Assembly: GCA_964603325.1 (NCBI GenBank)
Contig: CAZRUH010000008.1
Coordinates: forward strand, 1 to 22,220
Reading direction: 5' to 3'
DNA from: LSNR01 sp964603325
GTDB taxonomy: Bacteria; Patescibacteriota; Minisyncoccia; Moranbacterales; UBA9337
Length of the DNA: 22,220 nucleotides
Below are positions 14,143 through 20,712 of this stretch, piece after piece. Numbering within the stretch: the stretch's first letter is position 1; the number at the start of each line of letters is the position of its first letter. Under the pieces are notes generated by a model. It searched no databases. It worked only from the letters and a program-made list of their open reading frames with translations, and was not told the DNA's origin. The translations under genes were made by a program, and so were the position numbers.

Positions 14143-14580
14143 TTGCAAGCATTATTCATATTTGTTAATGTTGCTTGCAAAATAGATATTTCTGAGTTTA
14201 TGTTTTGTGTAATAGCTTTGATTATTTTTTCCATTTTGGGAATTTTTAGCGCTACGCATAGGCAATTGGCCAAAGAAGCGTTGGAGTGTGTTTTTAGAAG
14301 AATAACTTTACGACCGTGCAATACCGGATTTGACAAGAAAATTAAGGGAAAAATTGTCGGAAAAATTTTGAGTAAGTATCCTAATTTGGCGGAATTTGTG
14401 AATCGTTTTTGGGAAGTTATTTCCTGGGTTTTGGTAATCATATTTTTCACATCTTTATTTTTTAGCGTCAGAAGTGCTTATTATCTTATAAAATACAAAA
14501 CCTGTGATCCTTCAGAACCGCAAAATTGCATTTTTACTCCACATACGATAAATGACGGATGTGATGATAGTCATTTATAA
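14143..14580 (+). CDS. Conserved Cys-containing membrane protein of unknown function (145 aa)
   Basis: Two hydrophobic helices (about 19-37 and 92-110) flank a basic middle segment with HRQLAKEALECVFRRI and TLRPCNTGFD. A Cys-rich end follows, with Cys121, Cys129 and Cys140 predicted to lie outside the membrane (TCDPSEPQNCIF). I recall similar proteins in CPR and archaeal genomes, sometimes near thioredoxin- or DsbA-like genes, but no function is established. Seven Cys in 145 residues suggests disulfide or metal chemistry; that is inference. The start is uncertain: TTG at 14143, eight bases after the desulfurase stop, or the ATG at 14200, which would remove most of the sequence before the first helix. 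Probably co-transcribed with the desulfurase. Confidence 0.65.
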   Translation: MQALFIFVNVACKIDISEFMFCVIALIIFSILGIFSATHRQLAKEALECVFRRITLRPCNTGFDKKIKGKIVGKILSKYPNLAEFVNRFWEVISWVLVIIFFTSLFFSVRSAYYLIKYKTCDPSEPQNCIFTPHTINDGCDDSHL

Positions 14581-14588
14581 TCAATCGG

Positions 14589-14617
14589 TTGTTCGCAAAC
14601 AATAAAAATGATATAAT
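14589..14617 (+). promoter_or_regulatory. Promoter with extended -10 for the 118-aa gene
   Basis: TTGTTC (14589-14594), a 17-base spacer and TATAAT (14612-14617), with TGA directly before the -10, make a convincing sigma-70-type promoter. The start near 14624 gives a leader of about 30 bases before the ATG at 14655. Confidence 0.6.
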
Positions 14618-14654
14618 TTATGCGAGTTTAATAATTTTTTAACATAATTTACAT

Positions 14655-15011
14655 ATGAATGAACAAAAAAGCATTGAACGAGACATACATTATTGCAATA
14701 AGAAAGATATGTTTGAAGGCAGTAAAGGTTTCACTTATGTATTGAAAGAGGGTGATGTGGCTGATAAAGATTATATTGAAACCATTCGGTCGTTTGTGGA
14801 AAATTTATATAATGAAGAAAAAACATTAGAGGCGGGGCAAGAATTTGAAGTTTTTGTAAAAGCGAGCGTTCCCGGAATAGAAGAAGGAATAGCATATGGT
14901 TTTTCTGAAAAATTAAATAAAAATCCCGCTTATATTACCTTGGTTTCTGATGGCGTTGATATTGAACTGCCAATAGATAAGATTGAAAAAATTGAGGTGA
15001 AGAAGATTTAA
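14655..15011 (+). CDS. Hypothetical protein (118 aa)
   Basis: I do not recognise this protein. It is soluble and acidic, has no signal peptide or membrane helix, and contains one Cys (in HYCNKKD). The middle (ADKDYIETIRSFVENLYNEE) should be an amphipathic helix. The C-terminal part alternates hydrophobic and charged residues (ITLVSDGVDIELPIDKIEK), typical of a small beta-barrel or beta-sheet domain. It has its own promoter and lies upstream of rpsO. The open frame, composition and promoter support a real gene. A second ATG four bases later is out of frame and does not compete. Confidence 0.7.
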   Translation: MNEQKSIERDIHYCNKKDMFEGSKGFTYVLKEGDVADKDYIETIRSFVENLYNEEKTLEAGQEFEVFVKASVPGIEEGIAYGFSEKLNKNPAYITLVSDGVDIELPIDKIEKIEVKKI

Positions 15012-15015
15012 TTAC

Positions 15016-15044
15016 TTGCCAAACGGCGATTTTTATTGTAGTAT
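15016..15044 (+). promoter_or_regulatory. Possible rpsO promoter
   Basis: TTGCCA (15016-15021) and TAGTAT (15039-15044) are 17 bases apart, about 80 bases before the rpsO start. Each hexamer has only four or five matches to consensus in an AT-rich background, so this is tentative. Confidence 0.3.
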
Positions 15045-15123
15045 CTTTCGTAGATAATTCATTAAATGTGCACATTGGTTTTCGCTAAACAATTTTATGT
15101 CGGGACGAGTGTGTGGCAATGCT

Positions 15124-15393
15124 ATGGCTTTAACAACAAAGCAAAAAGAAAGAGTAACAAAAAATATTAAAAGACATGACAAAGACACTGGGTCGCCGGA
15201 GTTTCAGATAGCTCTTTTTACGGAAAAAATAAAGAGATTGACAGCTCACTTAAAAAAGAATGCGAAAGATTTTCATTCCAGGAGAGGCTTATTGAAAATG
15301 GTGGCCAAGCGAAAAAAGTTGATGGAATATTTAAAGAGAACAAATGAAAAGAATTATAAAAAGATTGTAAAAAAACTAAAATTGAAAGGGTAG
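15124..15393 (+). CDS. rpsO: Ribosomal protein uS15 (89 aa)
   Basis: Binds 16S rRNA in the central domain of the small subunit and helps assemble the platform. The sequence MALTTKQKERV, then RHDKDTGSPEFQIALFTEKI, RLTAHLKKNAKDFHSRRGLL and YLKRTN is unmistakable uS15, and 89 residues is the usual length. I choose the ATG at 15124 because it gives the standard N-terminus; an in-frame ATG at 15097 would add nine residues with no homology. There is no SD before either. A strong terminator follows directly, so rpsO is the end of its transcript. Confidence 0.96.
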   Translation: MALTTKQKERVTKNIKRHDKDTGSPEFQIALFTEKIKRLTAHLKKNAKDFHSRRGLLKMVAKRKKLMEYLKRTNEKNYKKIVKKLKLKG

Positions 15394-15398
15394 TTGGG

Positions 15399-15435
15399 TT
15401 TAAAGCGAATGTTTAGACATTCGCTTTAAATTTTT
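15399..15435 (+). terminator. Rho-independent terminator after rpsO
   Basis: tttaaagcgaatgt (15399-15412) pairs perfectly with 15417-15430 around a TTAG loop, and five T follow (15431-15435). It ends rpsO nine bases before the next start codon at 15444. Confidence 0.85.
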
Positions 15436-15443
15436 AGATAAAT

Positions 15444-15941
15444 ATGTCAAAAAATAAAGAGCAAAGAATTGGCGTTTTGGTAGATGTGCAAAATATGTAT
15501 TATACCGCTAAAGTTTTATATAAAAAAAAGGTTAATTTTAAAAATATTTTAGCGGAGGCCATTTCGGGAAGAAAGTTTATCAGAGCGATTGCTTATGGTG
15601 TAAAAACGGAAGGTGGTTTGGAAGAAAAATTTTTTGATGCGCTGGAGAAGCAGGGATTTGAAGTAAAAACCAAAGATTTGCAGATTTTTGCCGGTGGAGC
15701 GAAAAAGGCCGATTGGGATGTTGGAATTGCAATAGATGCGGTTAAGCTTTCAAGAAGTTTGGATGTTATTATTCTGGTATCCGGAGATGGTGATTATGTG
15801 CCGATGATTGAATATGTTAAAAATACTACCGGTTGCCGAATGGAAGTAATGGCATTTCAACGGTCCGCCAGCGCAAAATTAATTGAGGTTTCCGATGAGT
15901 TTACGGATTTGTCAAAAAATACAAAAAAATTTTTGATATAA
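15444..15941 (+). CDS. NYN-domain (LabA/DUF88, PIN-like) protein (165 aa)
   Basis: The fold is a PIN-like nuclease domain. Asp14 and Asn17 (VLVDVQNMYY), Asp90/Asp92/Asp98 (KKADWDVGIAIDA) and Asp115/Asp117 (LVSGDGDYVPMI) provide the acidic cluster that binds a divalent metal in this family. NYN proteins are predicted or proven RNases acting in RNA processing or decay; no target is known here. The protein is the domain alone, with no extra RNA-binding module, at a typical length of 165 residues. The ATG at 15444 directly follows the rpsO terminator and has no SD. A terminator shared with the facing tRNA follows. Confidence 0.9.
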   Translation: MSKNKEQRIGVLVDVQNMYYTAKVLYKKKVNFKNILAEAISGRKFIRAIAYGVKTEGGLEEKFFDALEKQGFEVKTKDLQIFAGGAKKADWDVGIAIDAVKLSRSLDVIILVSGDGDYVPMIEYVKNTTGCRMEVMAFQRSASAKLIEVSDEFTDLSKNTKKFLI

Positions 15942-15968
15942 TTCATAGATAATATTTTTTGAATTATT

Positions 15969-16000
15969 AAAACCGCTTTTCAAAAGAAGCGGTTTTTTTT
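15969..16000. terminator. Terminator between the NYN gene and the tRNA
   Basis: aaaaccgctt (15969-15978) pairs with aagcggtttt (15987-15996), and eight T end at 16000. It fits the plus-strand NYN gene. On the minus strand the same hairpin begins just after the tRNA CCA end and ends in four T, so it may also end the tRNA transcript. Confidence 0.75.
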
Positions 16001-16085
16001 GGTGCCTTGGGAGAGACTCGAACTCTCATGGGACAAGCCCACTAGTTCCTAAGACTAGCGTGTATACCAATTCCACCACCAAGGC
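16000..16085 (-). tRNA. tRNA-Leu (anticodon UAG), CCA encoded
   Basis: On the minus strand the acceptor arm GCCTTGG (16079-16085) pairs with CCAAGGC (16004-16010), followed by discriminator A and an encoded CCA (16000-16002). The anticodon stem CTAGT/ACTAG holds the loop CTTAGGA, giving anticodon UAG for leucine CUN codons. The long variable arm (TGGGCTTGTCCCA region) is the class II feature expected of tRNA-Leu. The T-arm has GAGAGTTCGAGTCTCTC. Total length 86 with CCA. No intron is visible. Confidence 0.95.
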
Positions 16086-16104
16086 AACATCAAAACAAGT
16101 TAAT

Positions 16105-16131
16105 CTTATAGTATTTTTTTTGATAAATCAA
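16105..16131 (-). promoter_or_regulatory. Possible promoter of the tRNA gene
   Basis: On the minus strand, TTGATT (16126-16131) and TATAAG (16105-16110) are 15 bases apart, about 20 bases before the mature 5' end. The spacing is short, so this is tentative. Confidence 0.35.
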
Positions 16132-16163
16132 TAGATTGCGTTTCAAAAATTAAAATGGATTAT

Positions 16164-16868
16164 TTATTTGAAAAAATTTTTTCGGGGCTCAAATGATTTT
16201 ATCTTTTTTTTAAAATCACTATAATTCATTATACCCAAAGTCAATAACTGATAGAATTTTCTTTTTAAGTAAAATCCAAGCATTTCTTCCAACTCAACTA
16301 TTCTAAATGGAGCGTTTCCAAATCCAACTTTTTCAAACGACAAAAACCCATTATCTTGAATATTTTTAGCGACAAAAAACGAATGAATTGGCTTATTATA
16401 AGCAATACTGATAATTTGAGCAATCCCAAAATTATCCGGGCTCAATTTTTGTTTAACGTATTCTTTTAAATCTTCCTTTGTTTTTTCATATTCTGCGTTG
16501 AGTTGGTAACAATCTTGGTTTTCAAAAAGAGAATTTGTGTTTCCCCATAAGATTAAATCATCAAGTAAGTTTGGTATATTTGTTGCAGAGAATATGGTTT
16601 TATGGCAGTTTGTATGTCTGTATATTTTGCCGGTTATTCCATCATCTCGCACTCTTTCTTTTCTGGAATTTGCATATAAACCAACTTTTACCACTCTGGC
16701 AACTTCCGGAGGGATTTCAGCTGAATTATTTTTTGAACCTAAATATATATACCATTTCCCATTTTTTTCAAAAACACCTTGTGGATCTGATTCCGAATTA
16801 TCAAAGCTCTGTTCAAATCCACGACGAGAATGTGGAGGTTTGATGATATTGTTTTCTTTATTTATCAT
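16164..16868 (-). CDS. Hypothetical protein, possibly a papain/NlpC-P60-like fold (234 aa)
   Basis: No signal peptide or membrane helix. The first 30 residues look disordered, then GKWYIYLG starts the globular part. HTNCHK (Cys88, His89) lies at the start of a helix, and KPIHSFFVAKN (His162) is followed by GFLSFEKVGFGNAPFRI. A Cys before a helix, then a His in a beta strand, then a 'F.K.G.G..P' turn, is the order of papain-like and NlpC/P60-like cysteine hydrolases. I have a memory of similar CPR proteins with this pattern. Catalysis is only inferred; the third residue of a triad is not clear. The ATG at 16868 lies three bases after the stop of the upstream gene (16872), so the two form one minus-strand operon. 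Confidence 0.6.
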   Translation of the reverse strand: MINKENNIIKPPHSRRGFEQSFDNSESDPQGVFEKNGKWYIYLGSKNNSAEIPPEVARVVKVGLYANSRKERVRDDGITGKIYRHTNCHKTIFSATNIPNLLDDLILWGNTNSLFENQDCYQLNAEYEKTKEDLKEYVKQKLSPDNFGIAQIISIAYNKPIHSFFVAKNIQDNGFLSFEKVGFGNAPFRIVELEEMLGFYLKRKFYQLLTLGIMNYSDFKKKIKSFEPRKNFFK

Positions 16869-16871
16869 ACT

Positions 16872-17165
16872 TTACTTTATAATGGATATTATTCTTTTTA
16901 CTTCATTTTGTAATATTTCGCCATCATATTTCCCATGATGACGGATTGATTTTCCGTAAGTGTTTTTTCTTTGATCAAGGTGTATATTTATCAAAATAGA
17001 GCGATTCTTTGTTTGCGCATATATATGAAAGCGAGGGAAACCATTTCTTGATAGTGGACGAATAAAACTCATTTTTTTGTCAGCGGTGCATTGTTGAAAT
17101 ATATAACCGGCGCTTCGCAGGATAATTGCGGGATTTTTAGAAATGTTTTTAAATTTTATAATCAT
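16872..17165 (-). CDS. Conserved small hypothetical protein (97 aa), CPR-type
   Basis: The protein is small, basic and soluble. MIIKFKNISKNPAIILRSAGY, then FPRFHIYAQ, INIHLDQRKNTYG and HHGKYDG form a pattern that I recall from many Patescibacteria genomes, with conserved RFHIY, HLDQ and Y...HHG.Y; its function is not known to me. The conserved His, Asp and Arg could be catalytic or nucleic-acid binding, but nothing decides. I place the start at the ATG at 17165 because MIIKFKN begins the conserved region; an in-frame ATG at 17192 would add nine residues. First gene of a two-gene minus-strand operon with 16164-16868. Confidence 0.7.
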   Translation of the reverse strand: MIIKFKNISKNPAIILRSAGYIFQQCTADKKMSFIRPLSRNGFPRFHIYAQTKNRSILINIHLDQRKNTYGKSIRHHGKYDGEILQNEVKRIISIIK

Positions 17166-17382
17166 AATTTTTTCATATTTTACAGGCGTCATAATTCTAC
17201 CTTATTGAAAGACATAATTCAATGTCCCGAGACAGTAAATAAAATTATTGCATTTTTCATTTTTTGCTTATTTTTTGTATGTGGAGTGGAGTTTTTAATT
17301 TTTAGATGCTCTTGCGTCAATGGTGGATTTGTGGTAGCATAATTTCGTTGGGAAGAGTTTTTGGGTTAAATTTTTTGTAACA

Positions 17383-18000
17383 ATGAATATTAGCGACAAA
17401 GATAAAAAAAATGAGCAGAAAGTTTATGTTGCCGGCAGTGTAAGCGGTTTTTTTCTTGAAATAGTAAAAATTTTTTTAATGGCGATTTTTATTATTTTGC
17501 CGATAAGAATGTTTTTATTTCAGCCGTTTTTTGTTCAGGGAGCAAGCATGGAGCCAAATTTTGAGGATGGACAGTATTTGATAGTGAATGAATTTGGATA
17601 TAAAAAAACAGATTTGGGGTTTTTTACCGTTGAGCCGAAAAAAAATCTTGAGAGAGGCGAAGTGGTGGTTTTTCGGTATCCTCGTGATCATAGGGTATTT
17701 TTTATAAAAAGAATAATAGGATTACCCGGAGAAAAAATTAAAATCAGTGATGGGAAAATAGTTATTTATAATAAAAAAAATCCTAACGGTTTCACTTTAG
17801 CGGAACCGTATTTGCCTAAAAACATAAAAACGCTGGGAGATATTGATTATCAAATCAAATCTGATGAGTATTTTGTTTTAGGTGATAATAGAATGCATAG
17901 TTCAGATTCAAGGATCTGGGGTCCCGTAAAAAAACAAGAGATTATAGGGAGAGTTTTTTTGAGAGCTTGGCCGTTGGATAAGGTCGCAATTTTCAAATAG
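17383..18000 (+). CDS. lepB: Signal peptidase I (205 aa)
   Basis: Membrane-bound serine protease that removes signal peptides from exported proteins. After a charged cytoplasmic start comes one membrane helix (about 23-45). The catalytic Ser55 in QGASMEPN follows it, then the general base Lys109 in FFIKRIIGLPGE, and the GDNRMHSSDSR box near 170. All conserved boxes B-E of type I peptidase are present, and one N-terminal helix at about 200 residues is the Gram-positive-like layout. The two lipoproteins in this window would instead need signal peptidase II, which is not here. Upstream (17193-17382) I see no gene and no convincing promoter. Confidence 0.95.
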   Translation: MNISDKDKKNEQKVYVAGSVSGFFLEIVKIFLMAIFIILPIRMFLFQPFFVQGASMEPNFEDGQYLIVNEFGYKKTDLGFFTVEPKKNLERGEVVVFRYPRDHRVFFIKRIIGLPGEKIKISDGKIVIYNKKNPNGFTLAEPYLPKNIKTLGDIDYQIKSDEYFVLGDNRMHSSDSRIWGPVKKQEIIGRVFLRAWPLDKVAIFK

Positions 18001-18022
18001 TTAAGTTTTAAATGTATATTTT

Positions 18023-19444
18023 ATGCCAAGAAAAGCAACTAAAAAAAGAAATGTGCGTACTCAGAAGAATATTGTTGGCAAAAGAAGGACAAATAAAGCG
18101 AGAAGCGGAAGAAATGTTGCAAAAAAAAATAAAGTGGTGGAGCCGTTTTTGTTGCAAACGGTGCGTGGTATGAAAGACATTCTTCCCGGAGAGCAACTTT
18201 ACTGGAATAAAATAAGAACGGTTTTGGACAGAATTTATCCCAAGTATGGTTTTCAGAGAATAGATACTCCCGTAGTGGAATACGCAAACTTGTTTGTTCG
18301 TTCCATAGGAGAAGGGACCGATGTGATTGATAAAGAGATGTATCGTTTTACGACAAAAGGTCGTGATAAGGTGGCATTGCGTCCGGAGCTTACTGCCGGG
18401 GTGGTTAGAGCGTACATTCAGCACGGTATGACTGTTTTGCCAAAGCCGATAAAATTGTTTTCGTTTGGTCCGGTTTATCGTTATGATAGACCGCAAGAAG
18501 GCAGATACAGAGAGCATTGGCAAGCTAATTTTGATATTTTTGGAGAAGATGACGCTATTATGGATGCACAGTTGATTCAGTTGGCATTTAGTGTTTTAAA
18601 TTCTTTGGGAATTAAGAATGTTCAATTTCAAATAAACAGTATAGGATGTGCGGATTGCCGAAAAGATTACTTGGATGTTTTGACGGCCTATTTTGAATCC
18701 AAAAAACGCAAGCTTTGTCAAGTGTGTAAAAAGAGATTGAAAAGCAATCCCTTAAGAATATTGGACTGCAAAGAGGATAAGTGCGCGCAAGTGTCAGCCG
18801 GAGCCCCTCAGACTGTGGATCATTTGTGTGATAATTGCCGAGAGCATTTTAAAAATTTGTTGGAATACTTAGATGAATTAAACATCCCATATGTAATAAA
18901 TACTCAACTGGTTAGAGGGTTGGATTATTATACAAGGACGGTTTTTGAAATTTGGTCTATTGCGGAAGGAGGGAAAAAATCTCTTGGTGGAGGTGGCAGA
19001 TATAATAATCTGATAAAAGAACTTGGTGGTGAAGATACTCCGGCAATAGGGTTTGGGTTGGGATTGGAAAGATTGGTATTGGAAATGAAAAGGGCGAAAG
19101 CGAAATCTTATGAGCCACCGACTCCAAAGGTTTTTATAGCTCAACTGGGAAATCTTGCCAAAAAGAAAAGTCTAAATTTGTTTTCCAAGATGGAGAAAGG
19201 TGGAATTTTGGTGGCTGAAAGTTTTGGAAGAGGGGGATTAAAAAAACAATTGCGAACGGCAAATAAATTGGGAGTGGGGATTACTTTAATTATCGGACAA
19301 AAAGAAGCCCTTGATGATACTGTAATAATTAAAAATATGGTGAGCGGTTCTCAAGAAGTTGTCCCTCAGGAAAAAGTCATTCCTACGGTAAAAAAAATAT
19401 TGAAAACGAAACAGATGACAATAAAAATAAATAAGAAAAAATAA
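18023..19444 (+). CDS. hisS: Histidyl-tRNA synthetase with a basic N-terminal extension (473 aa)
   Basis: Class II enzyme that charges tRNA-His. TVRGMKDILPGE marks the start of the catalytic core, motif 2 includes YRYDRPQEGRYREHWQANFD, the HisA signature is RGLDYYTRTVFEIW, and motif 3 contains GGGGRYNNLI and GFGLGLERL. The insertion domain includes four Cys in CADC and CQVC, plus Cys in LDCKEDKC, which look able to bind zinc. The C-terminal anticodon-binding domain begins near PKVFIAQLG. Unusual is a Lys/Arg-rich extension of about 41 residues before the core. A GTG at 18134 would give a conventional N-terminus, but no SD supports it, and the extension is in frame with a good ATG. Confidence 0.95.
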   Translation: MPRKATKKRNVRTQKNIVGKRRTNKARSGRNVAKKNKVVEPFLLQTVRGMKDILPGEQLYWNKIRTVLDRIYPKYGFQRIDTPVVEYANLFVRSIGEGTDVIDKEMYRFTTKGRDKVALRPELTAGVVRAYIQHGMTVLPKPIKLFSFGPVYRYDRPQEGRYREHWQANFDIFGEDDAIMDAQLIQLAFSVLNSLGIKNVQFQINSIGCADCRKDYLDVLTAYFESKKRKLCQVCKKRLKSNPLRILDCKEDKCAQVSAGAPQTVDHLCDNCREHFKNLLEYLDELNIPYVINTQLVRGLDYYTRTVFEIWSIAEGGKKSLGGGGRYNNLIKELGGEDTPAIGFGLGLERLVLEMKRAKAKSYEPPTPKVFIAQLGNLAKKKSLNLFSKMEKGGILVAESFGRGGLKKQLRTANKLGVGITLIIGQKEALDDTVIIKNMVSGSQEVVPQEKVIPTVKKILKTKQMTIKINKKK

Positions 19445-19466
19445 CTCATTTAAACATAATAAAAAA

Positions 19467-19817
19467 ATGGAAAATTGTATTTTTTGCAAAATAATAAATA
19501 AAGAAGTTCCGGCAAAGATTTTATATGAAGATGATGATATTATAGCGTTTAATGATGTTCACCCCATTGCACCTGTTCATATTTTAATTATTCCCAAAAA
19601 ACACATTGAATCGGTTAATGATTTTGGGATAAATGATATTAACTTGATTGGGGGAATGATTTTAATTGCCAAAAAATTGGCGCAGGATGAGGGTATTGCC
19701 AAAAATGGATATAAATTATTATTTAGAGTTGGTGAAAATGGTGGACAGGAAATTTCCCATGTGCACATTCATCTTATCGGAGGAGCAAAGTTGGATGAGG
19801 TCATTAAGCCGGTTTAA
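19467..19817 (+). CDS. HIT family (HinT-like) protein (116 aa)
   Basis: Small nucleotide-binding hydrolase of the histidine-triad superfamily. The triad HVHIHLI (His98, His100, His102) is complete with His102 close to the C-terminus, as usual. CIFCKIINKEVPA at the N-terminus, with Cys4 and Cys7, suits the zinc-binding HinT/PKCI branch. HPIAPVHILIIPKKHI is the conserved middle strand. The family hydrolyses purine nucleoside phosphoramidates and aminoacyl-adenylates; location after hisS is compatible with clearing aminoacyl-AMP but proves nothing. A palindrome ggtttaaacc (19811-19820) covers the end of the gene. Confidence 0.93.
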   Translation: MENCIFCKIINKEVPAKILYEDDDIIAFNDVHPIAPVHILIIPKKHIESVNDFGINDINLIGGMILIAKKLAQDEGIAKNGYKLLFRVGENGGQEISHVHIHLIGGAKLDEVIKPV

Positions 19818-19842
19818 ACCGTAGTCGGAAATTGAATAAAAT

Positions 19843-19886
19843 ATGAATATATCGGAATATAAAGTTTTATATTTCCAAATATTCAT
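19843..19886 (+). other. Imperfect hairpin between the HIT gene and rpsU
   Basis: atgaatatatcggaatataaa (19843-19863) is complementary to 19866-19886 except for three positions, giving a long AT-rich stem, followed by gtttta. It may be a weak terminator of the HIT gene or part of the rpsU leader; nothing decides between them. Confidence 0.4.
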
Positions 19887-19929
19887 GTTTTATAGTCCTG
19901 TAAAATATGAATAATTTAGGTTAATTAAG

Positions 19930-19937
19930 AAAGGAGG
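19930..19937 (+). promoter_or_regulatory. Strong Shine-Dalgarno of rpsU
   Basis: AAAGGAGG ends seven bases before the ATG at 19945. Apart from the hairpin-ladder lipoprotein, no other gene in the window has a full SD. It may serve autoregulation by bS21 (see findings). Confidence 0.75.
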
Positions 19938-19944
19938 TTTTTTT

Positions 19945-20196
19945 ATGATTCAAGTAGTTAAGAAGGACAAAGAGAATTCTGAAAGTTTGATTAGAAGATT
20001 TTCAAGAAGAATTCAACAGAGTGGTATTTTGAAAAATGCCAGAAAAGTTAGATTTAGAACTTCTAAGAAAAATAAAAAACAACAAAGAGAAGAAGCTTTG
20101 TATAAAGTAAGAATAAGGAAAAAAATAGAGAAGTTAAAAAAAATGGATCGTTTCAATGATGAAGCTCTGAAAAATATTAAAAAAAGAATGGATTAA
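19945..20196 (+). CDS. rpsU: Ribosomal protein bS21 (83 aa)
   Basis: A small, very basic protein of the 30S platform close to the anti-SD at the 3' end of 16S rRNA. MIQVVKKDKENSESLIRRFSRRIQQSGIL is a clear bS21 N-terminus (V...E..e..lrRF.r...q.gil), followed by the Lys/Arg-rich helices. At 83 residues it is longer than the 60-70 of many bS21 proteins, with extra residues in the C-terminal helix (KKIEKLKKMDRFNDEALKNI). It stands after the HIT gene and before yqeY, a common order for rpsU-yqeY. The start is fixed by the SD. Confidence 0.92.
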   Translation: MIQVVKKDKENSESLIRRFSRRIQQSGILKNARKVRFRTSKKNKKQQREEALYKVRIRKKIEKLKKMDRFNDEALKNIKKRMD

Positions 20197-20217
20197 AAAA
20201 ATCATTGTCTTTTACGC

Positions 20218-20239
20218 GCGTCCGAATAAATTCGGACGC
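20218..20239 (+). other. Small hairpin between rpsU and yqeY
   Basis: gcgtccgaa (20218-20226) pairs perfectly with ttcggacgc (20231-20239) around TAAA. It lies in the 63-base spacer and has no T tract, so it is not a classical terminator. It may be an RNA processing or stability element that separates rpsU from yqeY. Confidence 0.5.
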
Positions 20240-20259
20240 CAGTTAAGGACAAAGAAAAT

Positions 20260-20709
20260 ATGACAACAAAAGAAAAAATAAAAAAAGAACTGGTGGAGGC
20301 TATGAAATCCGGAGATTCTCAAAAGAGAGATACATTGAGAATGCTTGATAGTATGATAAAAAATGAAGAAATTTTGAAAAACAAAAAAGAAGAAGGTCTT
20401 ACAGAGGAAGAAATATTGGCAATTATTAAAAGAGCGGTCAGGCAAAGAGAGGATAGCGTAAATCAATATAAGAAAGGTGGTAGAGTGGAGTTGGCGGAAA
20501 AAGAACAAATTGAAATAGATATTTTAAAAAAATATTTACCGGAAGAAATGAGTGAAAAAGAATTAAGAGATATTGTTAAAGGTGTTTTGGAGAAAGTTGT
20601 TGATATTGATTTTGGTAAAATTATGGGTATTGTTATGTCTAAAATCAAAGGAAGGGCTGATGGTAATATGGTTAGAAAAGTTGTTGAGGAAGAAATTAAG
20701 AAAAAATAA
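20260..20709 (+). CDS. yqeY: GatB/YqeY domain-containing protein (149 aa)
   Basis: All-helical YqeY protein, related to the tail domain of the amidotransferase subunit GatB that contacts tRNA. TLRMLDSMIKNEEI, ILAIIKRAVRQREDSVNQYKKGGR, KYLPEEMSE and the final MGIVMSKIKGRADGNMVRKVV are the family blocks, and about 149 residues is standard. The C-terminal part is the tRNA-tail binding module. The enzyme role is unknown; tRNA-dependent amidotransferase activity needs GatA/GatB, not seen here. It follows rpsU as in many bacteria. A partial AAGGA lies about 10 bases before the start. Confidence 0.93.
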   Translation: MTTKEKIKKELVEAMKSGDSQKRDTLRMLDSMIKNEEILKNKKEEGLTEEEILAIIKRAVRQREDSVNQYKKGGRVELAEKEQIEIDILKKYLPEEMSEKELRDIVKGVLEKVVDIDFGKIMGIVMSKIKGRADGNMVRKVVEEEIKKK

Positions 20710-20712
20710 TTT

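Noticed and set aside
16535..16938. Plus-strand ORFs opposite the 234-aa hypothetical gene
   Set aside because: They are shadows of the minus-strand gene: no start signals, composition of reverse-complement coding, and no recognisable motif.
17091..17342. Plus-strand ORF upstream of lepB with a hydrophobic, Cys-rich C-terminus
   Set aside because: Its first part overlaps the conserved minus-strand 97-aa gene, it has no ribosome binding site, and the hydrophobic run is what T-rich intergenic DNA yields by chance.
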